Source of the DNA: Anagrus nilaparvatae
Taxonomy: Eukaryota; Arthropoda; Insecta; Hymenoptera; Mymaridae
DNA length: 64,000 nt
Reading direction: 5' to 3'
Assembly (NCBI GenBank): GCA_022575985.1
Contig: JAKSXM010000014.1
Span: 13,082,001 to 13,146,000, forward strand
Below, piece after piece: positions 63,770 to 64,000 of this stretch. How positions within the stretch are numbered: the first letter of the stretch is position 1; each line of letters begins with the position of its first letter. Made by a program: the position numbers and the translations under genes. Below the pieces are notes generated by a model. The model made no database searches. It had not been told where the DNA came from and was given only the letters and a program-made list of their open reading frames with translations.

Positions 63770-64000
63770 GTCAGCTGCTGAGACGCACGACTGCGACGCC
63801 ACGGGGATTGTTTATATTATTTTAATATAGCAGAAAGATAAAGAAAAGAGCAAAGAATCTTTCTCGCAAGTCGCGCAATACAGACACGCGGATTCAAAAA
63901 ACTGACGGAAATCGGTGTACAGTGTGTTGTGCGATGAGTAAAAATCGCCATGTTTGATCAATATTACTTTCTCACTCTTTCACGTATATTTTGATAATAT
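63770..64000 (+). promoter_or_regulatory. Possible promoter / 5' UTR of a gene to the right
   Basis: Base composition changes to GC- and CpG-richer (CTGAGACGCACGACTGCGAC, AAGTCGCGCAATACAGACAC). A TCAGC-type initiator lies near 63773. The short ATG at 63934 ends after six codons. This fits a 5' UTR of a cellular gene, but no exon is seen. Confidence 0.25.

Overview
This is an AT-rich, intron-containing insect nuclear sequence, very probably hymenopteran (the order is inferred from general character, not proven). It is dominated by nested transposable elements with two multi-exon cellular-type genes between them. No rRNA, tRNA or CRISPR was seen.

1-15.8 kb: most of an unusually large LTR retroelement of Ty3/gypsy type, read on the minus strand and running off the left edge. 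From its 5' end it has an 884-bp LTR with TGTTACGAT inverted termini, a tRNA-Pro-like primer site, gag (three CCHC knuckles, one in-frame UGA), a GGGAAAC -1 frameshift site, and pol (PR, a repeat-rich linker with a hydrophobic segment, RT-RNase H with YIDD, integrase with GPY/F). Two unrelated envelope-type glycoprotein genes follow (one chuvirus-G-like, frameshifted; one baculovirus-F/gypsy-env-like), then a cysteine-rich orphan gene. On the opposite strand lie a small spliced gene and a 5'-partial protein with a tentative JmjC-like region and C2H2 fingers. A family of palindromic TAAACGC/GCGTTTA clusters occurs in the spacers, in the antisense gene's intron and in frame inside pol, which ties these parts into one element. 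The 3' LTR is not in the window.

15.8-24.3 kb: a foldback element (copy 1) interrupted by the gypsy-like element at its left and by a complete Ty1/copia element (345-bp LTRs, TAGCC target duplication) in its middle. A 251-bp MITE, an acidic coding exon and a second, complete 1.4-kb foldback copy follow.

24.3-34.7 kb: decayed foldback relatives and tandem fragments, then a full-length two-ORF LINE (28.1-32.9 kb, minus strand) whose ORFs overlap as UAAUG.

34.7-38.0 kb: a Mutator-like element whose inverted arms flank a four-exon, 453-codon gene with all splice phases closing but degenerate catalytic positions.

40.5-57.5 kb: a large minus-strand cellular-type gene in eight recognisable exons (acidic/basic nuclear region, C/H zinc module, BEN-like C-terminus). 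Its introns carry one LINE nested in another, a MITE and satellite-like repeats.

57.5-64 kb: satellites, foldbacks and a 1.6-kb TIR element; the last 230 bases resemble a 5' UTR or first exon of a gene lying to the right.
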